6,281 bases of DNA from Methylobacterium sp. Lineage in GTDB: Bacteria; Pseudomonadota; Alphaproteobacteria; Rhizobiales; Beijerinckiaceae. Position numbers and translations under genes: made by a program. A model generated the notes under the pieces. It was not told the DNA's origin, made no database searches, and saw only the letters and a list, made by a program, of their open reading frames with translations. How positions within the stretch are numbered: the first letter of the stretch is position 1; every line of letters starts with the position of its first letter. Shown here one piece after another: positions 4,845 through 6,281 of the stretch. The stretch is from assembly GCA_021154065.1 (NCBI GenBank), contig JAJKJG010000336.1, positions 1 to 6,281 of the forward strand, written 5' to 3'.

Positions 4845-6281
4845 CACGCCGCCTCCCTGGCCAGCGCCGCCGTCAGGCGGACCCGATGGCCTAGCTCGAT
4901 CGCGGTCATGACGCCCGCATCGTCGCCGGAGAGGCGGAACGGTTCCGGCCAGTCCTCCGGCTTGGAAAAGCGCTCGTCCATGAGCTTGGCGAAGTCGAGC
5001 GGCCGGTTGATGTCGGGGTCCGGAACCGCGGCGAGCAGGGCTTGCGTGTAGGGGTGGACCGGGTTGCGGAACAGGGCGGCCTTCGGGGCTTCCTCGACGA
5101 TGTAGCCGCGGCACATCACGGCGATCACGTCGGCCACGTAGTCCACCACCGCGAGGTTGTGCGACACGAAGATGTAGGACAGGCCGAGCGCCGCCTGGAG
5201 ATCCTTCAAGAGGTTGAGGACCTGCGCCTGCACCGACACGTCGAGCGCCGAGACCGGCTCGTCGCAGAGCAGGACCTGCGGTTCGAGCGCCAGGGCCCGC
5301 GCGATGCCGAGGCGCTGGCGCTGGCCGCCCGAGAACGAGTGCGGATAGCGGCGCAGCGACCCCTGGTCGAGGCCCACCATGTCAAGCAGTTGCTTCGCGC
5401 GCGCGTAGCGCGTGTCGGACGTGCCGATGTCGTGGATGCGCACGGGCGCGCTGCGGATCTCGTACACCGTCATGCGCGGGTTGAGCGACGAGAACGGGTC
5501 CTGGAAGATGAACTGGACGGCCCGGCGATAGGCCTTGAGCGCGTCGCCTTCGAGCGCGAACACGTCCCGCGGGCCCGTGCCGTCGTCGAACAGCACGCGC
5601 CCCGTGTTCGGGGTGAGCGCACGCATGACGATCTTCGACACCGTCGTCTTGCCGCAGCCGGACTCGCCGACAAGCCCGAGCGTCGTGCCGCGCGGGAGGG
5701 CGAGACTGACGTTCTTCACGGCGCGGATCGTGCGCGTGCGCCCGCTGAACCAGCCTGCGCGCAGGACGAACGCCTTGCTCACGTCCTCGACGGTCAGGAT
5801 CGGCCCGTCCGGCTTAAGGAGCGCCGGCCCGGCGGCGGGGCGGGCGACCGTGATGGCGCTCTTGATTTCCCGGATCGGGGTGAGGCGCTCGCCGGGCTTC
5901 ATGTCGAAGCGGGGCACGGCGCGCAGGAGCGCCTTGAGGTAGGGGTGCTGCGGGTTCAGAAAAATGTCATCGCGCGCGCCCGCCTCCATGACGCGGCCGC
6001 GGTACATGACCACCACCTCGTCGGCCATGTTGGCCACCACGCCGAGATCGTGCGTGATGAGGAGGAGCGACATCTGCGTGTCGGCCTGCAACTCCCGCAT
6101 GAGGTGGAGGATCTGCGCCTGCGTCGTCACGTCGAGCGCCGTCGTCGGCTCGTCTGCGATCAGGAGGGCGGGTTTCGTGATCAGCGCCATGGCGATCATG
6201 GCGCGCTGGCGTAAGCCCCCCGACAGCTCGAACGGGTAGGTGACGAGGGCGCGCTTCGGATCGGGGAAGCCGACCCGGGCG
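4844..6281 (-). CDS. fused double ABC ATPase of a peptide-type importer (YejF-like), N-terminus missing
   Basis: The frame is open to the right edge; 478 residues are visible. The end of the first nucleotide-binding domain is present: signature LSGGLRQR (visible residues 19 to 26), Walker [13 protein letters not shown] (39 to 50) and H-loop LLLITHD (72 to 78), followed by the [11 protein letters not shown] motif of the oligopeptide/dipeptide (OligoHPY) C-terminal region. Its Walker A lies outside the window. After a linker, a complete second domain follows: Walker [10 protein letters not shown] (205 to 213), Q-loop [14 protein letters not shown] (257 to 270), signature FSGGQRQR (316 to 323), Walker [13 protein letters not shown] (336 to 347), H-loop FVSHN (371 to 375) and a second [11 protein letters not shown]. 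The residue after the H-loop histidine is Asn rather than the usual Asp; the histidine is kept. The last 50 or so residues form a family-specific tail. The protein would energise both permeases from the cytoplasmic side. Its stop overlaps the binding-protein start (TGATG). Confidence 0.95.
   Translation of the reverse strand, partial: ARVGFPDPKRALVTYPFELSGGLRQRAMIAMALITKPALLIADEPTTALDVTTQAQILHLMRELQADTQMSLLLITHDLGVVANMADEVVVMYRGRVMEAGARDDIFLNPQHPYLKALLRAVPRFDMKPGERLTPIREIKSAITVARPAAGPALLKPDGPILTVEDVSKAFVLRAGWFSGRTRTIRAVKNVSLALPRGTTLGLVGESGCGKTTVSKIVMRALTPNTGRVLFDDGTGPRDVFALEGDALKAYRRAVQFIFQDPFSSLNPRMTVYEIRSAPVRIHDIGTSDTRYARAKQLLDMVGLDQGSLRRYPHSFSGGQRQRLGIARALALEPQVLLCDEPVSALDVSVQAQVLNLLKDLQAALGLSYIFVSHNLAVVDYVADVIAVMCRGYIVEEAPKAALFRNPVHPYTQALLAAVPDPDINRPLDFAKLMDERFSKPEDWPEPFRLSGDDAGVMTAIELGHRVRLTAALAREAA
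4852..4858 (-). promoter_or_regulatory. ribosome binding site that fixes the start of the binding-protein gene
   Basis: On the minus strand AGGGAGG stands seven bases before the ATG at 4844, the best Shine-Dalgarno match in the window. It lies inside the last codons of the ATPase gene. With the TGATG overlap it supports initiation upstream of the repeat rather than within or after it. No in-frame ATG, GTG or TTG lies between the repeat and the hydrophobic core; the nearest in-frame alternatives are TTG (codons 16, 30) and GTG (codon 36), all inside the repeat. Confidence 0.75.

Noticed and set aside
2850..5051. Very long plus-strand open frame opposite the binding protein and ATPase, and similar ones at 201-1523, 1744-2706 and 5042-6214
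   Set aside because: They are antisense to clearly recognisable genes, rich in Arg/Asp/Val as expected for mirror frames of GC-rich DNA, and contain no family motifs.
4845..5114. Upstream extension of the binding-protein frame to an ATG at 5114
   Set aside because: It would overlap the conserved end of the ATPase by about 270 bases. The ATG at 4844 has a good ribosome binding site and the TGATG overlap.
4844..6199. ATG at 6199 as the ATPase start
   Set aside because: The frame is open to the window edge and the upstream codons encode the essential LSGGLRQR signature; 6199 is an internal methionine.
1..6281. CRISPR array, tRNA, rRNA, transposase or phage genes
   Set aside because: No regularly spaced repeats, cloverleaf-like sequences or recombinase motifs were seen on reading either strand.

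Overview
This GC-rich window reads as a single minus-strand operon from an alphaproteobacterium, most likely of the Rhizobiales/Hyphomicrobiales type. That placement rests on base composition, on the style of the proteins and on the kind of GC-rich palindromic repeats present; no sequence search was possible. In transcription order (right to left) it holds: the C-terminal two thirds or so of a fused two-domain ABC ATPase (6281 to 4844, N-terminus outside the window), a large family-5 solute-binding protein (4844 to 2556), a DppB/OppB-type permease (2559 to 1540), a DppC/OppC-type permease with a periplasmic insert (1364 to 198), and the first 50 residues of an ArsC-type arsenate reductase (151 to beyond base 1).

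Together the first four genes make a complete peptide/nickel-type (Dpp/Opp/Yej-like) importer: binding protein, two membrane subunits and one double ATPase. Its substrate cannot be read from the sequence. The genes are tightly coupled: ATPase and binding protein share a TGATG, and binding protein and first permease share an ATGA. The arsC start is 46 bases after the second permease; it may be co-transcribed.

The unusual content is two different GC-rich palindromic elements inside this compact operon. The first (about 4579 to 4812) lies inside the coding sequence of the binding protein, in frame, in the middle of its signal peptide. It is flanked by a 6-base direct repeat 240 bases apart. Removing one 240-base unit restores a textbook signal peptide. 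As it stands, about 80 codons of proline/arginine-rich repeat sequence, including a run of ten C, separate the start codon from the hydrophobic core. The second (about 1371 to 1533) separates the two permease genes. It is flanked by an 8-base direct repeat 173 bases apart; removing one unit would fuse the two permeases through an ATGA overlap. In its present form the element carries a 59-codon open frame that starts in a TGATG with the upstream permease and ends in an ATGA with the downstream one, so translational coupling may run through the insertion.

No RNA genes, CRISPR arrays, transposase genes or convincing terminators or promoters were seen. No gene-free stretch exceeds 300 bases.
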